A stretch of 64,000 nucleotides of DNA, from contig UQWL01000002.1 of NCBI GenBank assembly GCA_900544715.1, positions 124,001 to 188,000 of the forward strand, read 5' to 3'. The stretch comes from an uncultured Oscillospiraceae bacterium (GTDB lineage Bacteria; Bacillota; Clostridia; Oscillospirales; Acutalibacteraceae). Below the pieces are notes generated by a model. That model made no database searches. It had not been told where the DNA came from and worked only from the letters and a program-made list of their open reading frames with translations. How positions within the stretch are numbered: the stretch's first letter is position 1; the number at the start of each line of letters is the position of its first letter. The translations under genes were made by a program, and so were the position numbers. This document shows, piece by piece, positions 44,085-53,356 of the stretch.

Positions 44085-46049
44085 ATGAGGTTTACAATCA
44101 ATTCGGTTATTTTATGGCCAAAGAAAGCTAGATTTTCTCCGCGTTCCGTGCCATTCGATAGTCAGTCGGTCAATATCATTACTGGGGCATCGCGTACAGG
44201 CAAATCTGCGCTTATTCCAATCATTGATTATTGCCTTGGTTCAGAAAAATGTACCATTCCTGTAGAAACTATTCGTAATGCCTGCTCATGGTTTGGCGTA
44301 CTTTTCGATATGGATAGAGAACAACTCCTTCTTTGCAGGCGGGAACCAGGTGATCAAGTTTCTACTGGTGATATGTTCATCCTACGAGACAAAGAGATAA
44401 CGATCCCTGACCAGATAGAAAAAAACAACGCAAATATCACGTCTATTAAGGATATTATGAATGAGTTGTTTGGAATTTCATTTCTTGAACTTGATCCTAA
44501 TGCTGGAGTATACCGACCGTCATATCGCGATTTTATGGCATTTTTGTTTCAGCCACAAAATATCGTTGCGAATGCCGACGTTCTGTTCTACAAAGCAGAT
44601 ACCATGGAGCATCGCAAAAAGCTCATTGATGTATTTCCGTATGTGCTCGGAGCGGTGACTCCTGAAATTCTTGCAAAGCGCAAGCAAATTGAAAGATTAT
44701 CGAAGGAATCGGAGCGTTTACAGCGTGATTTGGAACAAATCAAATCTGTTGCCGAAGGGTGGAAACAAGAAGTCTCTGGATGGTTGGCTCAAGCCCGTGA
44801 ATATGGTTTGACTCAATATAATGCTAACGATACCGACGATTTTACTCGTCAAGTTGATGAACTTCGAGTTATTTCTCAAAAACGAATTGCAGATGCTTCG
44901 GTTGCACCTGAACGTGTTACATATTTATCTGAAGATATAGTGGCGTTGCGGCGAGAAGAACAGAAAATATCCAGGGAATTGTTTGCCGCTCGTAAACGCC
45001 ATACAGAAATGCTCCAACTGATGAAGTCGATGGGGGAATATGATAAGTCAATGCAAATCCAGCTTAATCGTCTCGATATATCAACTTGGCTCCGTTCCAA
45101 TATGGCAGAACGAAATGTACTTCCTATATTCCAGCCAAGCCATGAAAATGTTATGGATGATGTAAATGCTTTATGTGATGCGGTTGAGCAGATTGAGAGC
45201 ACAACAAGGGAAATGGATGTTGTTCCGGCCGCTTTTGAACGCGAGATGCAGATTGTTCAGGAGCAAATACAGGAACAGGCTGATAAGCTGGAAGCCATTC
45301 AGAACCGCATTAAGGCTGAGTCACAGTCGCTTACTATACATCGAGAGGAAAGCTATACACTGGAATCAATCTCCCGTTTCCTTGGGCGTATAGATGCGGC
45401 GATAAATACCTACGAACGTATTGGTACGGATAGTGAGCTTCAGACTAGGCTTGACGAGGTCAATAGCCGTATTAAGCAACTAAAAAAAGAAGTGAATGAA
45501 TCTGAGATACAAGGCAAAGTGAATTATGCCTTGAGTTATTTGCGAACAGAGATGGGGAAGATTCTCACCCAATTAGATGTTGAACATCCAGAAGATCCTG
45601 TGGATTTTGTTATAAAGGACCTAACTGTCCGTGTAAAAAATCAAACAGGGCGTGATGACTATTTGTGGGAGATCGGTAGTGCGTCCAACTGGCTATCTTA
45701 TCATATATCACTGATTCTTGCCTTACAGCACTTTTTTCAAAGTAAGTCCGGTGTCAATGTACCGAATTTTGTTATTTTTGATCAGCCAAGCCAAGTTTAT
45801 TTCCCTCGCACCCGGTATTCTCCCAATGAAGCTGAAGCACAATTGAATGATGATGACAAAAATGCGGTCAAGAAAATATTTGAGACCTTATCTGCCTTTG
45901 TAAAGAACGCTAAGTTCGACATTCAGATCATCGTTACAGAACATGCAGATGATGATATATGGGGTAATATTCCGGATTCTAAAATTCATCTTGTTGAAAA
46001 ATGGAGAAATAACGTCAAGCTTGTACCTGTTGAGTGGTTAGAGGAATAA
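44085..46049 (+). CDS. ABC-3C system DUF3732 SMC-like ATPase
   Basis: A 654-residue ATPase of the DUF3732 family. Walker A GASRTGKS lies at residues 34-41, a long central coiled coil at about residues 200-480, and a C-terminal half with the signature-like region and Walker B (FVIFDQPSQVYFP). The layout is SMC/RecN-like. It is predicted to sense or process nucleic acid during phage or plasmid attack. Third gene of a compact operon; a hairpin follows at 46115. Confidence 0.85.
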   Translation: MRFTINSVILWPKKARFSPRSVPFDSQSVNIITGASRTGKSALIPIIDYCLGSEKCTIPVETIRNACSWFGVLFDMDREQLLLCRREPGDQVSTGDMFILRDKEITIPDQIEKNNANITSIKDIMNELFGISFLELDPNAGVYRPSYRDFMAFLFQPQNIVANADVLFYKADTMEHRKKLIDVFPYVLGAVTPEILAKRKQIERLSKESERLQRDLEQIKSVAEGWKQEVSGWLAQAREYGLTQYNANDTDDFTRQVDELRVISQKRIADASVAPERVTYLSEDIVALRREEQKISRELFAARKRHTEMLQLMKSMGEYDKSMQIQLNRLDISTWLRSNMAERNVLPIFQPSHENVMDDVNALCDAVEQIESTTREMDVVPAAFEREMQIVQEQIQEQADKLEAIQNRIKAESQSLTIHREESYTLESISRFLGRIDAAINTYERIGTDSELQTRLDEVNSRIKQLKKEVNESEIQGKVNYALSYLRTEMGKILTQLDVEHPEDPVDFVIKDLTVRVKNQTGRDDYLWEIGSASNWLSYHISLILALQHFFQSKSGVNVPNFVIFDQPSQVYFPRTRYSPNEAEAQLNDDDKNAVKKIFETLSAFVKNAKFDIQIIVTEHADDDIWGNIPDSKIHLVEKWRNNVKLVPVEWLEE

Positions 46050-46114
46050 GGAAACTATTGATATTAAGCAGAAGTGTTACTTAATTACTAAATTATGCTA
46101 CTAACATTGCACTA

Positions 46115-46145
46115 AAAAGAGGAGGCAGCAAAACGCTGCCCCCTT
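46115..46145. terminator. bidirectional terminator between ABC-3C operon and recombinases
   Basis: GGCAGC-AAAAC-GCTGCC core flanked by an A-rich arm and CCCTTT, between convergent transcription units. Confidence 0.75.
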
Positions 46146-46159
46146 TGCACTCTTGTATA

Positions 46160-47767
46160 CTATCGTTTAAACTGATGAAGGATACCGTTCTCCAGCTCAG
46201 AGCGAAACTCAATGACCCTAACCTCCCCACTTTCTATGTATATACCTTTGATCACATCTTGAAAAAAGTGCTTCAATTCATAGAACGGAATGTTTTTCAC
46301 ACAGTCCGAGAAATCAATATCAGAAAGATGGTATAGGTTATGTTGGATGTAAAAGTCATAGCATGTTTTCAAATAGTCAGCCTGTGGGACGGATTGCATG
46401 CCAATGCTATTTTCTAACTGTTGTAGTTCCGCAGATAGTTTTTTTACCGCTTCTCTAAGCTGATCCATCCGATTGTCTGACATATCAGAATCATCTGCTC
46501 CAAGGGATTCTATCCGTTCTAATTCCCGCTCTTTCATCTGTATTTCAAATTTCAGCTTCCGCTGCTTATCCTGAGTATTCTCTTTATTTGAAGAAGTACC
46601 ACCTAATAATGAACACTTGATTTCTTCAGCATTGGCAAGTGCTGCTATTCCATCAAAATCTTTACCACGAAGCAGAAATCTTTTTAGTGCCAACGGAGAA
46701 GTAGAGGGTGAAACCTGTCCGCATGCCTTTAGGAGATTGAGAAGATAGTTCATGATAAAACTGCCGACTTCTTTATCTGTAAAGTTGTTTTTCGGACAGT
46801 GCGGACACCAATAGGTAGCCGGTGATGAAAATTTGCGAGCATTTTCTTTTTCCCACGAGAGTGGGATCTGATGTGTAGTACACGTCAGTAAATCTGCAAA
46901 AAACGGCTTTCGCACATGATAGACTGTATTTTTCCTCTCGGTATATCGTTGCTGGCATCGTTCAAATAGTTCACTGGAGATAATAGCCGGATGATCATTT
47001 TCCACAAGAACCAAATCCTTCTCGTCATTTATCACTCGTTCCTTTTTCGAGGTATAGCTGCGATAATTGTATCGAAGCGCACCGGTATAGGAAATGTTTG
47101 TCAGCATTCTCTCAATTGTAGTCGTTTCCCATTTGTTTTTGATTCGTTTTGACAGAGGAAGGCTGTTGAGGTGTTTAGCTATTGCATATACCGTGATTCC
47201 CCGGTCAAACATATCGAAAATAGTGCGGATGATGTTGGCTTCTGGTTCTTCAACAGAATATTCTTTTGTTTTTGGATCCCGTCTGTATCCGAAAGGGATA
47301 CGGAAGCCGGTATACTCTCCCGCCTCTGCCTTTGAAAGCAGAACAGCTTTTGACCTTTCAGCGGCGTTGTGTCTTTCCAGTTCCGCAAAGATCAATATCA
47401 TTTTCAGCAAGGCCTGTCCCACAATACTGGAGGTATCAAATTGCTCTGCCAAGCTAATAAAAGTAACGTCTAGCAACTGCAATTCCTGATACATCTCTGT
47501 AAAATCAATGATATTCCTACTGATTCGGTCGATTTTCCAGACAAGTAGGTGTGTAAACACGCCGGTTCGTATACGCTGCATCATCTCCTGATAATCCGGA
47601 CGGTCCGTAGAACCGGCAGAAAAACCAGCGTCCTCAAACACTTCATAATCAGGAATTCCCAGAATATCTTCACAGTAACGGATCAGGTCATTCTTTTGTA
47701 CGCCTCTGCTTTCTTTGTCCAATTGCATAACAGTGGATACACGCACATAGAGCGCTGCCTTAGGCAT
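46160..47767 (-). CDS. large serine recombinase (second of tandem pair)
   Basis: A 535-residue large serine integrase/resolvase. The resolvase domain has the nucleophile in ALYVRVSTVMQ, the VWKIDRISRN motif and FAELERHNAAERS. It is followed by a recombinase domain (PFGYRRDPKTKEYSVEEPEA), a zinc-ribbon-like region with CPHC, and a coiled coil (about 400-480). The ATG at 47767 has AAGGAGG ten bases upstream and overlaps the stop of the upstream recombinase gene. The pair should act together; it resembles the ccrA/ccrB layout of SCC elements. Confidence 0.88.
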   Translation of the reverse strand: MPKAALYVRVSTVMQLDKESRGVQKNDLIRYCEDILGIPDYEVFEDAGFSAGSTDRPDYQEMMQRIRTGVFTHLLVWKIDRISRNIIDFTEMYQELQLLDVTFISLAEQFDTSSIVGQALLKMILIFAELERHNAAERSKAVLLSKAEAGEYTGFRIPFGYRRDPKTKEYSVEEPEANIIRTIFDMFDRGITVYAIAKHLNSLPLSKRIKNKWETTTIERMLTNISYTGALRYNYRSYTSKKERVINDEKDLVLVENDHPAIISSELFERCQQRYTERKNTVYHVRKPFFADLLTCTTHQIPLSWEKENARKFSSPATYWCPHCPKNNFTDKEVGSFIMNYLLNLLKACGQVSPSTSPLALKRFLLRGKDFDGIAALANAEEIKCSLLGGTSSNKENTQDKQRKLKFEIQMKERELERIESLGADDSDMSDNRMDQLREAVKKLSAELQQLENSIGMQSVPQADYLKTCYDFYIQHNLYHLSDIDFSDCVKNIPFYELKHFFQDVIKGIYIESGEVRVIEFRSELENGILHQFKR

Positions 47768-49505
47768 TTTTCTTCGCCTCCTTGTCCTTGTAGATGAATC
47801 GATGTTCGTAGCCGTTCTGAAAAATAATTGACGCGACACGCCCCTGCCGTATGAAACATTTGGATAGCACCGCATTCAGAAACAGTTTTAACTCCATAGG
47901 GTCAATCTTTTTCTTAAGGGCGAAATAATCAATGTACCTCTCCTCATTCAGATTGTTTTCAAGGATGAAGTTACTGACTAGCGCAGAGAAGTATTCGCTG
48001 GAAACGTCAGAATTTTTCTCAGATTCTAATTGTGCGAGCTTTTGAGCTATATCATTGATTTTTGCCTCAAGCTTGTTTTTTCCTGTAAAATAATCCGTTT
48101 CGCTCATATCTGAATCGGAATACATGAATAGCTGATGCAGTCTGTGCAGTGCCCGTTCATGACTGGCTTTTTCACTGAGGTAAATTGCCCTTTGGTTTGG
48201 CGTTGCTTCGTGTTCCGGGAGGTTCGGCTCATAAAAAACAGAGTTGTCAGCAAATACATGAGCCTTAAGTGCCTGATATAGCTGGGTTAGTCCTTTGGCC
48301 TCAATGTGATCAACCTCTTTGAAAGCCTCCCCTCGAAGCAGTTTCTTTTCCAGAGTTTCAATGGATGTGGTTTTTCCAAAAGTACGCTGAATTCGGTACA
48401 TGTTTGCAACATAATTCAAGATAAACGGTCCCAGGGTTGAATCGCTGGTAAAAGGATTTTCACATAACCCATGACGCTTATTATAGCAGGAATAGTTGCT
48501 GGGTATGATGCCGCCCTTTGATTTGAGAGGCTTTCCGATTTGTGCCGCCATCATGGAACCGCAGTAATCGCAAAAGAGGAGACCGGCCAACACATGGCAG
48601 TTTCCGCGGAAATAGGTAGAGCGATCCGACCCAATCATGTTTTTTTTGAGTAAGGTATGACAGCGCTCAAATTGTTCTGCGCTTATTATCGCTGCGTGAT
48701 GTTCTTCAACCGTAACCCATTCATCTTCCGGCTTTAGCTTTCCAGTCACCGAAATGTGGCGTTTATTATAAACCATGGTGCCTTTGTAGACAGGATTGCG
48801 GAGAATCAGGCAGACCGTAGAGGGGTTCCATTTGTTGCCGGCCTTTGTGGTTATTCCTTTTTCGTTCAGAAACTTTGCCACGGCAGTAGAGGATTGCATA
48901 CGCTCATAAGAATCGTAAATAAGTTTTACAACCTCGGCTTGCTCCGGGTGGATTCCAAAGGATTTTGTTTCTTTGTCGTAAGTATATCCAAGCGGCACTT
49001 TGCCGCCATTCCAGGAACCGCTTTCCGCGCGGGATATCATGACGGCTGTAACACGCTCTGAGGTCATCTGACGTTCCAGTTCCGCAAAAACAAGAATGAT
49101 CTTGAGCATGGCCTCGCCGATCGCGGAGGAAGTGTCAAACTGCTCATTTTTACTAACAAAGGTAACGCCTAAGTCCTTTAGCTCGGCATACATCTCCGCA
49201 AAATCCAGCAGATTCCGGCTGATACGGTCAATTTTCCAGACAACCAGATGGGAGAATTCTCCTGTGCGCAGCTTTTGCATCATTTTTTGGTAATCCGGAC
49301 GATCGGTATTCTTGGCCGAGTACCCCGCATCCCGAAAGATTTCGTAATCATTCATGTTCAATACAAGCTGTGTATAGTGGATCAGTTCCCGTTCCTGCAC
49401 TTTCAGGCTATCCTTGTCAATTTGATATACGGTCGAAACGCGGATGTACAATGCGGCTTTATCTTTTGTTGCAGGAAATGTGTTGCTTTTCTTCTTCCGT
49501 GCCAT
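47760..49505 (-). CDS. large serine recombinase (first of tandem pair)
   Basis: A 581-residue large serine recombinase. It has the nucleophile Ser in ALYIRVSTVYQ, VVWKIDRISRN, FAELERQMTSERV, a recombinase domain (PLGYTYDKETKSFGIHPEQA), a zinc ribbon (CDYCG with later CYNKRHGLC), and a coiled coil at about 460-530. The frame is open to 49574, but GGAG seven bases before the ATG at 49505 sets the start. It is related to, but clearly diverged from, the recombinase encoded immediately downstream. Confidence 0.9.
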   Translation of the reverse strand: MARKKKSNTFPATKDKAALYIRVSTVYQIDKDSLKVQERELIHYTQLVLNMNDYEIFRDAGYSAKNTDRPDYQKMMQKLRTGEFSHLVVWKIDRISRNLLDFAEMYAELKDLGVTFVSKNEQFDTSSAIGEAMLKIILVFAELERQMTSERVTAVMISRAESGSWNGGKVPLGYTYDKETKSFGIHPEQAEVVKLIYDSYERMQSSTAVAKFLNEKGITTKAGNKWNPSTVCLILRNPVYKGTMVYNKRHISVTGKLKPEDEWVTVEEHHAAIISAEQFERCHTLLKKNMIGSDRSTYFRGNCHVLAGLLFCDYCGSMMAAQIGKPLKSKGGIIPSNYSCYNKRHGLCENPFTSDSTLGPFILNYVANMYRIQRTFGKTTSIETLEKKLLRGEAFKEVDHIEAKGLTQLYQALKAHVFADNSVFYEPNLPEHEATPNQRAIYLSEKASHERALHRLHQLFMYSDSDMSETDYFTGKNKLEAKINDIAQKLAQLESEKNSDVSSEYFSALVSNFILENNLNEERYIDYFALKKKIDPMELKLFLNAVLSKCFIRQGRVASIIFQNGYEHRFIYKDKEAKKNA

Positions 49506-49635
49506 TTTTGCACTCCTTTCATCTTCAATGGGTTCAATTTGAAGATGTAAGAAAGTGGGAGAGGTAAAGAACAAGCGTCGATGGGATTAACCAACACCGA
49601 TACAAACACTGATAAAAATATGAATGTATATAAAG

Positions 49636-49682
49636 AAAGCACCCCATCAAAGGATGTTTGACATCTGATAGGGTGCTTTTTG
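49636..49682. terminator. hairpin between divergent recombinase genes
   Basis: AAAGCACCC with CATCA pairs with TGATA and GGGTGCTTT, T-tract on the plus side. Its place between divergent genes is odd for a terminator; it may be left from an element end or a recombinase-binding dyad. Confidence 0.55.
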
Positions 49683-49790
49683 TGAGATGAATTCCGTGTT
49701 CAATATCTTTCATATTTACGTTGACCGGGAAAGAATCACACGTTGTAGATTTATCCTTGGAAATAAGCGTAATTCGTGGAGGCGAAAGCA

Positions 49791-50387
49791 ATGAAAAAAT
49801 TGTTACGAGACCGGTATTGTAATTTTGCAGTTACAGAAATTGTTCAGAAAGGGGAGGCATACAGTTACGAAATCCAATTGATATGCAAAGATGGCGATAG
49901 AATTCAATTTTCAGGTCCGACGTGTAAATCGGTCGAGGAAGCCGAGCGCTTTCGCAAGAATCATATAGAAACTCTTGAAAACCATTCTTGTATTATTGAT
50001 TCCAACATGAGGGTAAAGGAATTTTTTGAGGCGTGGCTGCAGGAAATTGCAAAACCGAGAGTGTCCCAAGCTGTATATTGTGCATATGAAACCGCCGTAC
50101 AGTATATTGTTAAGCGCTATGGCAGGTTGAGACTGAATCTGATGAGTGAAGCGCATATTGTTTCCATTTTTAAAGGTGCAATAAAATGTCCTATGATAGA
50201 ATCTAAGTTTGTAAAGGAAGTATTGAAAAAAGCGCTGAAATTTGCAAAGAGGGTCGGTTACATTTCTTATAATCCGGCAAAAGATGATCAGATGTTTACT
50301 TCATGGTTTTTAGCAGACGATAGGTTATCCAGTCTGGAGGATATAGAAACCAATGGAGAAGGCTGGCCGATTTGGGGCTATGGATAA
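49791..50387 (+). CDS. tyrosine recombinase-like protein lacking the catalytic domain
   Basis: A 198-residue protein. It has an N-terminal arm-binding-like beta region (EAYSYEIQLICKDGDRIQFS, EEAERFRKNHIETL) and a core-binding SAM-like helical domain (VKEFFEAWLQEI to NPAKDD), then a short tail ending in WPIWGYG. No catalytic Arg/His/Tyr residues exist. The ATG at 49791 has GGAGG eight bases upstream. It is first of three consecutive integrase-like genes, and could be a directionality or architectural partner or a truncated copy. Confidence 0.75.
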   Translation: MKKLLRDRYCNFAVTEIVQKGEAYSYEIQLICKDGDRIQFSGPTCKSVEEAERFRKNHIETLENHSCIIDSNMRVKEFFEAWLQEIAKPRVSQAVYCAYETAVQYIVKRYGRLRLNLMSEAHIVSIFKGAIKCPMIESKFVKEVLKKALKFAKRVGYISYNPAKDDQMFTSWFLADDRLSSLEDIETNGEGWPIWGYG

Positions 50388-50509
50388 ATAATGGATAAAT
50401 ATATAAAAGAGCTGGGGATGGAACTATAAGAAAAAGAGTGATCCATATTGTGTTAAAATTCTAACTATTCAGTGTTTGACATTGCTATAACCTGGAAAGG
50501 GGAACAAAA

Positions 50510-51643
50510 ATGCAAAAGAAAAATACAGTAATATTTGAAAGAGGGTCATGGTATTATCGGTACAAAGTGGCCGGGGAAGGAGGCAAAACAAAATATATGA
50601 AAAAAGGTGGATTTACTACGAAAGAAGAAGCGGAATATGCCGCTTTTCAGTTCGAACGGCAAAGAGTGAATCATGAATATGTAGAGCGTTCAGGGATGTC
50701 TGCCGGTTATACGTTATTTCGGGATTACCTGTGGGTGTGGTTTGAAAATCGAACCAGCATTAAGGGTGTAACCCGCTTGGTTTACGAACGCGTTTTGGAA
50801 CTTTTTTTGCCGGAAATCGGCGATGTTATGCTTGGGAGCGTCAACTCGAATTATCTATCACAAATGATTGCAATGATTGCTGAACAAAGGGTTTCATACG
50901 GAGAAAAGTTATATGAGCTTATGAATATGGCGATTGGAGATGCCTTCAGGCAAGAAATGATTGCCTATAATCCTATGGACAATGTTAAGAAACCGGTACG
51001 CCGCAAAAAAGATTTAATTCATTTGGATGAAGAGCAGCGAAAAATACTTTTCCATGCTGTGTTTGCATGTGAAGGCAGGCTGGAATTGTTGCTGGCTCTT
51101 TTATGCGGATTAAAGAAGGGAGAAATCTATGGGCTGAAATTTACGGATTTCAACTTGGAAGAAAAAACAGTTCATGTGCAGAGGCAGGTACAACCTGATA
51201 TGGGAAGGGCAGAAAGATTGTGCCAAACAGAGAAGGATTTGAGCGCACTATTCAGCAACCGGGTTTTATCGGTTCATCCGCTTATCTTACAAGAACTTCA
51301 ATACAGGAAAGCTGCCATTGATGTGAATAAAAAAATATATAGTGACCAATACCACGACGATGGATATATCAGCTGCCAGAAGGATGGAAGCAGAAGAAGC
51401 CCAGCCTATATGAACAATATGCTTTCCCGATTATGTAAAAAGGCAGGTCTTCCGTCTTTGTCTGTACAGGATTTGCGGGATCAATATGCTGCTATTTTGC
51501 TGGAACATGGTCAGGTAAGCTTTTTTCAATTAAAAGGATTGCTGGGGTATTCCACCATCGAAGATGTGTATGACCGCTATAGTTGTTTGACCGAAGAAAA
51601 TACAAATCTGGCAGTAAGGATGGATCAGATATTTGCGGAATAA
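50510..51643 (+). CDS. tyrosine recombinase with degenerate active site
   Basis: A 377-residue integrase-like protein: AP2-like arm domain, core-binding domain, and a C-terminal domain in which the catalytic set is altered. Box I reads CGLKKGEI (Arg to Lys). The HxLRH box reads QDLRDQ (His to Gln and His to Asp, Arg kept). The third His reads LLGYS (Tyr). The nucleophile region VYDRYS remains. Strand exchange by itself is unlikely. The frame is intact, and the following recombinase gene starts inside its last codons. GGGG precedes the ATG. Confidence 0.8.
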   Translation: MQKKNTVIFERGSWYYRYKVAGEGGKTKYMKKGGFTTKEEAEYAAFQFERQRVNHEYVERSGMSAGYTLFRDYLWVWFENRTSIKGVTRLVYERVLELFLPEIGDVMLGSVNSNYLSQMIAMIAEQRVSYGEKLYELMNMAIGDAFRQEMIAYNPMDNVKKPVRRKKDLIHLDEEQRKILFHAVFACEGRLELLLALLCGLKKGEIYGLKFTDFNLEEKTVHVQRQVQPDMGRAERLCQTEKDLSALFSNRVLSVHPLILQELQYRKAAIDVNKKIYSDQYHDDGYISCQKDGSRRSPAYMNNMLSRLCKKAGLPSLSVQDLRDQYAAILLEHGQVSFFQLKGLLGYSTIEDVYDRYSCLTEENTNLAVRMDQIFAE

Positions 51644-52892
51644 AAGAGAAATAGCAGTAGTGCAAAATAATGGCAGTTTATTGGACTGGGAAGTAAGCAA
51701 GATTTCAAAGGATAAAAGCGGATATAGATTTGTAATAACACTTATTTTTCAACAGGAGATACAAAGCAGGCATAGGGGTGGATTTGACAGTCTAAAAGAT
51801 GCGGAGACGGAGAGGGAGAAGGCGATTGCCGCTTTCTATAATGGTACTTTTATTATAGATGAAACGATTCGTGTTTCCGAATTTTATCCGTATTGGCTGG
51901 AAGAGATTAAGCGTCTGCAACTAAAGGACAACTCCTATCGCTCTTATCGAAACTGTGTTTACAACTATATCATTCCTTATTGGGGAGATAAGATTTTTTG
52001 CCATATAAGCCGCGCGGATATAGAGACGTTGCTTGTTATGATAGCGGAGTATTCATACGATGTTGCCAGACTTTTGAAAACGGTGATAACAACATCTATG
52101 AAATATGCGCTGGAGAATCATCTCATTTCTTCGAATCCTTCAACGAGAATCATCTTAAAAAAGAAGACTCGGCAGTTATATACGCAAAAGCAGACGGTTT
52201 TTACAGAATGGCAGATGAAACAGCTCCTCATTTGCAGTAAAGGAACATCGCTGTATCTGCCGATTTTGTTTGCATCACTTTTGGGATTGCGAATGGGGGA
52301 GATTGTGGGGCTTAAATATTCGGATGTGGATTACATACGGAAAACCATTCATGTGCAGCGGCAGATTAAACGGGTTTCAGCTTGCCATTCGAACAATCCC
52401 CTGCCAGAGGTCTCTACAAAAACTCCGGCAGGGGATCGGGTGTTGAAATTGCCGCAGATTGTTTTGGAAGCAATCATGGAGGAGAGAAGAAGATACGAAA
52501 TGCTGCGAGGCAGGCGCTCGAACTCCTTTCATGATTTTGATTTTATTTGCTGTTCCTCTTATGGCCGTCCACGCAGCAGAAGCTATTTCTGGAAGCCTTT
52601 TAAAGATTTGCTGAAAGAACAGGGTCTCCCGGATATAAAATGGCATGGACTGCGCCATAGCTATACCACACTGTTGTTGAAGGAGAACTGTAGCTTAAAG
52701 GAGGTGTCGCAATCTCTGGGGCATGCAAAAGCCTCATTTACGGCAGATGTTTATGTAGACATGGCGGTGATTATCCGGGGAATCATTCCCGATGTAGAAA
52801 GATACTTACCCGTGGATAAAGATACGGACTATTCTTACATTCTTTTTCCGGAGGAATATCTGGGTAAACTGCTATCTGAAGCGGTAAGCTAA
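51633..52892 (+). CDS. tyrosine recombinase/integrase, active site intact
   Basis: A 419-residue integrase. It has N-terminal arm-binding and core-binding domains, and a catalytic domain with LLGLRMGEIVGLK (Arg I), WHGLRHSYTTLL (His-x-x-Arg), SLGHAKASF (His III) and the VYVDM tyrosine. It starts at a TTG overlapping the previous stop by 11 bp, with AAGGA about 11 bases upstream. It is the probable catalytic member of the trio and likely mobilised this part of the island. No terminal repeats were identified. Confidence 0.88.
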   Translation: MRNKREIAVVQNNGSLLDWEVSKISKDKSGYRFVITLIFQQEIQSRHRGGFDSLKDAETEREKAIAAFYNGTFIIDETIRVSEFYPYWLEEIKRLQLKDNSYRSYRNCVYNYIIPYWGDKIFCHISRADIETLLVMIAEYSYDVARLLKTVITTSMKYALENHLISSNPSTRIILKKKTRQLYTQKQTVFTEWQMKQLLICSKGTSLYLPILFASLLGLRMGEIVGLKYSDVDYIRKTIHVQRQIKRVSACHSNNPLPEVSTKTPAGDRVLKLPQIVLEAIMEERRRYEMLRGRRSNSFHDFDFICCSSYGRPRSRSYFWKPFKDLLKEQGLPDIKWHGLRHSYTTLLLKENCSLKEVSQSLGHAKASFTADVYVDMAVIIRGIIPDVERYLPVDKDTDYSYILFPEEYLGKLLSEAVS

Positions 52893-53093
52893 ATACTAAT
52901 GTGTATTTTGGGCGAGTGAGATGTTACGATTTGGCTGTTGAGTCTGGGACAAAGTATACGGATGTATATTTTGTCTCCTACTATGATTACTATTGGCCCT
53001 ACAATCTATACAGGTTAAGCTTACACGAAACTTGTTGCTCCTATCCCGTAAATCTCATAAAGGTCACCTAAAGAACCGTGTTGCTCTGTTTAT
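52893..53093. other. intergenic stretch after the recombinase trio
   Basis: Two hundred AT-rich bases without a plausible gene. A weak 6-bp inverted repeat (TCACCT/AGGTGA, about 53057-53102) is the only structure I see. Confidence 0.4.
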
Positions 53094-53279
53094 CTAAGGT
53101 GATTTGTTTTGATTTTCGTGGATAGAAGGAGCAAGCTTTTTATTTACTTGCACAGCGTCCCAGGAAACGCAGAAAATTCCGATTTCTATTTTGCAGCGGT
53201 AATGAGTAATCAATTGGTCAATATCGGAAATCCTATACTCCTGGGATAACATGCTTTCATATTCCTTTCTCGTATTCAA
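53094..53279 (-). CDS. small hypothetical protein, TTG start
   Basis: 61 residues, soluble, opening with NTRKEYESMLSQEYRISDID. The TTG start at 53279 has a strong GGGGAGGTG five bases upstream, which argues for translation. The start codon lies in one arm of an 11-bp inverted repeat. No family recognised. Confidence 0.55.
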   Translation of the reverse strand: MNTRKEYESMLSQEYRISDIDQLITHYRCKIEIGIFCVSWDAVQVNKKLAPSIHENQNKSP

Positions 53280-53324
53280 GTGAACACCTCCCCAATAAAA
53301 ATGCTTTAAAGAAGTTCACTTGAA
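53275..53324. promoter_or_regulatory. 11-bp inverted repeat over a start codon
   Basis: TTCAAGTGAAC (53275-53285) and GTTCACTTGAA (53314-53324) are perfect complements 28 bp apart. On the minus-strand transcript the ribosome binding site is in the loop and the TTG start in the stem, so it could be an operator or a translation-control hairpin. Confidence 0.6.
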
Positions 53325-53356
53325 ATATGAAAGATATTGAGAGTGGAAACGAACGA

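Noticed and set aside
49791..52892. RIT (recombinases in trio) element
   Set aside because: In RIT elements all three recombinases keep the catalytic residues and the unit has terminal inverted repeats. Here one lacks the domain, one is degenerate, and I found no terminal repeats.
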